Source of the DNA: Choristocarpus tenellus KU-1152
Taxonomy: Eukaryota > Phaeophyceae
Length of the DNA: 29,234 nucleotides
Reading direction: 5' to 3'
NCBI GenBank assembly: GCA_964200185.2
Contig: CAXNAD020000111.1
Coordinates: forward strand, 1 to 29,234
Below, piece after piece: positions 26,933 through 29,234 of this stretch. Within the stretch, counting starts at the first letter, position 1. Each line of letters starts with the position of its first letter. The position numbers were made by a program, and so were the translations under genes. The notes beneath the pieces are model-generated. The model was given only the letters and a program-made list of their open reading frames with translations. It searched no databases and was not told the DNA's origin.

Positions 26933-27402
26933 TCCACTCATGCAAACGAGTAGAGTTGAGTATCCTCCAATCCACCAACATATTATATGTAGTCTATTTC
27001 CAAGGATTGATCAACCTGGTAAACACGAGATGCCAAGTCAGAGCTGGTCGTGAACAGGTTAGCTGAAATTTGTTAACAGTTATCTCATCTCTTCACAAAA
27101 CGATAGACTATACCCATCTATGACAAAATGACACACAAAAACGATTGGTCTAAACGAGATGGACAGCCTATATAAAGGATTATGGTATGTGGGTACCACG
27201 AGATCTGGGCAAGACATACTAGTCTTAAGAAACACACAAATGAAGAATTGGCGAGGATCTGTACCGCACATATATACAACAGTCTCTTTACTGAAACGAT
27301 AGGTTACAATATTATGACAATGCATGATATACAGACTATGCAAAGGAGTATGGTAACAGTAAATACGAATTCTCAAGTCAACACTATGTAGGACGAGAAT
27401 TT
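26933..27402. other. No gene recognised; likely gypsy 3' flank
   Basis: Lies downstream of the gypsy pol on the minus strand, where a 3' untranslated region and LTR would be expected. Some phrases recur in diverged form (AAACGATAGACTATAC and GAAACGATAGGTTACAA; GATTATGGTATGTGGG and GAGTATGGTAACAG), hinting at degenerate internal repeats. I could not find TG..CA boundaries or a polypurine tract. Confidence 0.35.
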
Positions 27403-27675
27403 TTACTGGTTAACCAATTCATTTACTGCACGATAGGCCGTAATCATTTCACGGCATTGTGGGATCTGTTCTGTTCTTTTGTGAAGATCGCAAGACGGTC
27501 CATAGCCACAAAGACGAAGGCGAGAGATAACATTTAGTGGACGAACGACTACCAGGACCAGGTCCATGTCCAAGAATGCTATCAATAGTGTATTGGCCAC
27601 TAACAGGTTGAGAGATTTGATGGTCTACATTCGGTAATGGTAATGGTTTTCCCAGAAACAAATACTCCAGTTCAT
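27403..27675 (-). pseudogene. Possible C-terminal end of gypsy pol
   Basis: Directly follows the GPY/F module on the minus strand. After the stop at 27676 two overlapping frames remain open (27679-27449 and 27600-27403), with basic and Ser/Pro-rich content such as RSSTKCYLSPSSLWLW. This matches the low-complexity, poorly conserved end of many gypsy polyproteins. No chromodomain is visible. Assignment is by position only. Confidence 0.35.
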
Positions 27676-29234
27676 TCAAATCTGGTGTGGGAGGTTGGAC
27701 TTGAGGATATAGTAACGCTTCATTCTACCCAGATGAACAGAAAATTGACGTGGGTTTCCAGGTAAAGCTAACCTGTACGCGATGGTTGATACCTTAGAAT
27801 GCACTTCATACGGACCCCTCCAAGGGTGAAGTAACTTCGGATTCGGACCATCAGCACTCTCATGGGGCCTACGGACTAGAACTTGATCACAGGGTACGAA
27901 AAACGGGAAACACGAGACGTTGGTTGGCACGCTCCTGATTTTAAACGTGTTCATGGAGATCACGATGTGCCAACTTAAATGCAAGCTGTAAGTTATCTTT
28001 GGTTTGCTGAGTAAAATCTTCAGTAGTGACATCTGAATCAGCATTAGACGAACCAAGGATAATATCAACAGGTAAACGAGCTTGTCTTCCAAACAGAAGG
28101 AAAAACAGGGGCTCATGCAACTTTGCACTGAAAGCTGTGTTTGGACTAACTCTACGAAAGGCAGTAATAACGATGCCCAGTTATCCTCGGCAACGGAGAT
28201 ATACATTATTGCTAGCATAGAATGCAATGTACCATGTACTCTCTCTAACACAGAATTTCCTTGGAGGTGATACGGTGTGGTTTTGGTTTTCTTGTAACCA
28301 AAGACAGACTGCAACTCTGCAACAATACTGTTTTCAAATGCGGTAGCTTGATCGGAATGTAACAACTCGGGTGGGTCGAAAATTGAAAGTACACGTTCTA
28401 CCAGCATACGAGCAATTGTTGCGACTTCTTTATTTGGAACAGGACTCAGCACAACAAAACGAGAGAGGTGATCAATGGCAGACAACACATACGAGCACAT
28501 CACACAATTTGTTCCTGGGGAACATGTTTTGTACTCTACCAAATCATTAGCAACTCGTTATAATAGTCTGTCAACGGGCATATGGCCAGTGGCAAGCGTA
28601 GCTTTGTTATGGTAGTCTTACGCGCTTGGCATGCTTGACAATCCCGACACCATGTACGAACGTCGCTGTTGAATGTTGGCCACCAATACGAGTCTCTAAC
28701 CTTATCAAAAGTGGGTTTGAAACCTACATGGCCTCCAGACAATGCAGGTCATGGCAACCATGGAGTACAAGACGGACTAACAAAGGAGGAACGACCAACT
28801 GGTCTCTAAACATGCTCCTCTTACGAAGATGGCCTGGTAAATATGAACGATATAGTAAGCCATATTGAAGGAAAAAATACGACATAGACATCGTTGATTC
28901 CTTTTCAGGTGGTTCCTTTTGAACACATGTGGTTAATGCACGACTACATTTACGCATATTACGACAGATAGGTGCTAGCACTGAAGCAACGGATTTTTGC
29001 TGTTCCTCAACTTGAAAATACGAGATAGAGTGTGAGGTATAACATTTAGCTTACCGAGCTTGTGTTTGACAGTGAAATTATAAGTTTGAAGTGCAATAGC
29101 CCACCGAGTAAGCATGTTGCTGGTATTCTACATTCTATACAAGTAACACAATGCAGCATGTGTTCGATTAGACTCTTCCAACTCTATCGGACAGTTACGG
29201 TAAAATATTTATGGAGTAATGGAACAATCAATTA
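27676..29234 (-). pseudogene. Ty3/gypsy pol: RNase H end and integrase, broken
   Basis: From the right edge, the minus strand carries the end of RNase H (RWAIALQTYNFTVKHKLGKL, in the place of the usual R-GK-N-VADALSR), with a TAG before it. Next, after a frameshift, is a linker (28981-28724), then the HHCC zinc-binding segment (GGHVGFKPTFDKVRDSYWWP, then CRDCQACQARK) across a second frameshift near 28735. The integrase core follows: first Asp in RVANDLVEYK, second in LLHSDQATAFE, Glu in SVLERVHGTL, which keeps the DDE triad. Last comes a GPY/F module (LLHPWRGPYEVHSKV, ending SVHLGRMKRYY). The core and GPY/F share one open frame of about 290 codons (28542-27676), so this copy decayed less than the copia elements. 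Gag, protease and RT lie outside the window. Confidence 0.85.

Noticed and set aside
1-29234. CRISPR arrays, phage genes, operons
   Set aside because: No regularly spaced short direct repeats, no bacterial ribosome-binding or operon layout, and clear spliceosomal introns instead.

Overview
The window looks like nuclear DNA of a eukaryote. I see no bacterial-style operon. There is one recognisable multi-exon gene with GT-AG introns, mostly GTGAGT or GTAAGT donors, and it sits in about 25 kb of decayed and nested transposable elements. The LRR exons are exactly 72 nt with phase-2 introns, the LINE reverse transcriptase has QGL-QGCVLA wording, and the Tc1/mariner transposase is of the DLN-x3-LGFF type. 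Together these fit a stramenopile, possibly brown-alga-like, but I cannot prove the lineage from sequence alone.

Left part (1-8.2 kb): LTR-like repeats (family X at 1-119 and about 4450-5532; a copia-type LTR relic at about 3331-3683), a retroelement polyprotein tail (622-890), and a dead mariner transposase on the minus strand (1086-2644) split by a MITE. There are also three foldback MITEs and a roughly 290-bp tandem duplication (5984-6823). One unit of that duplication carries a MITE and the other keeps the empty site. Region 7451-8169 holds an unrecognised minus-strand reading frame. From 8.2 to 10.8 kb I recognise nothing.

Centre (10.8-16.4 kb, minus strand): a spliced gene for a leucine-rich-repeat protein. 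Four consecutive 72-nt exons each encode one 24-residue LRR. A capping exon precedes them, and cysteine-rich exons that keep the reading phase follow, the last with a knottin-like CC/CC pattern. Two more candidate exons lie upstream at 15.8-16.4 kb.

Right part (17.5-29.2 kb): LINE fragments on both strands, MITEs, an internally deleted Ty1/copia element with both LTRs (19836-23897, minus), part of a second copia copy (23898-25120), a candidate LTR (25710-26054), and a Ty3/gypsy pol gene that runs off the right edge (27676-29234, minus).

Two MITE families, about 178 bp and about 257 bp, share terminal and subterminal sequence and seem to be two branches of one non-autonomous foldback lineage. 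I count ten copies in 29 kb. Several insertions can be ordered in time because related empty sites lie in the same window.
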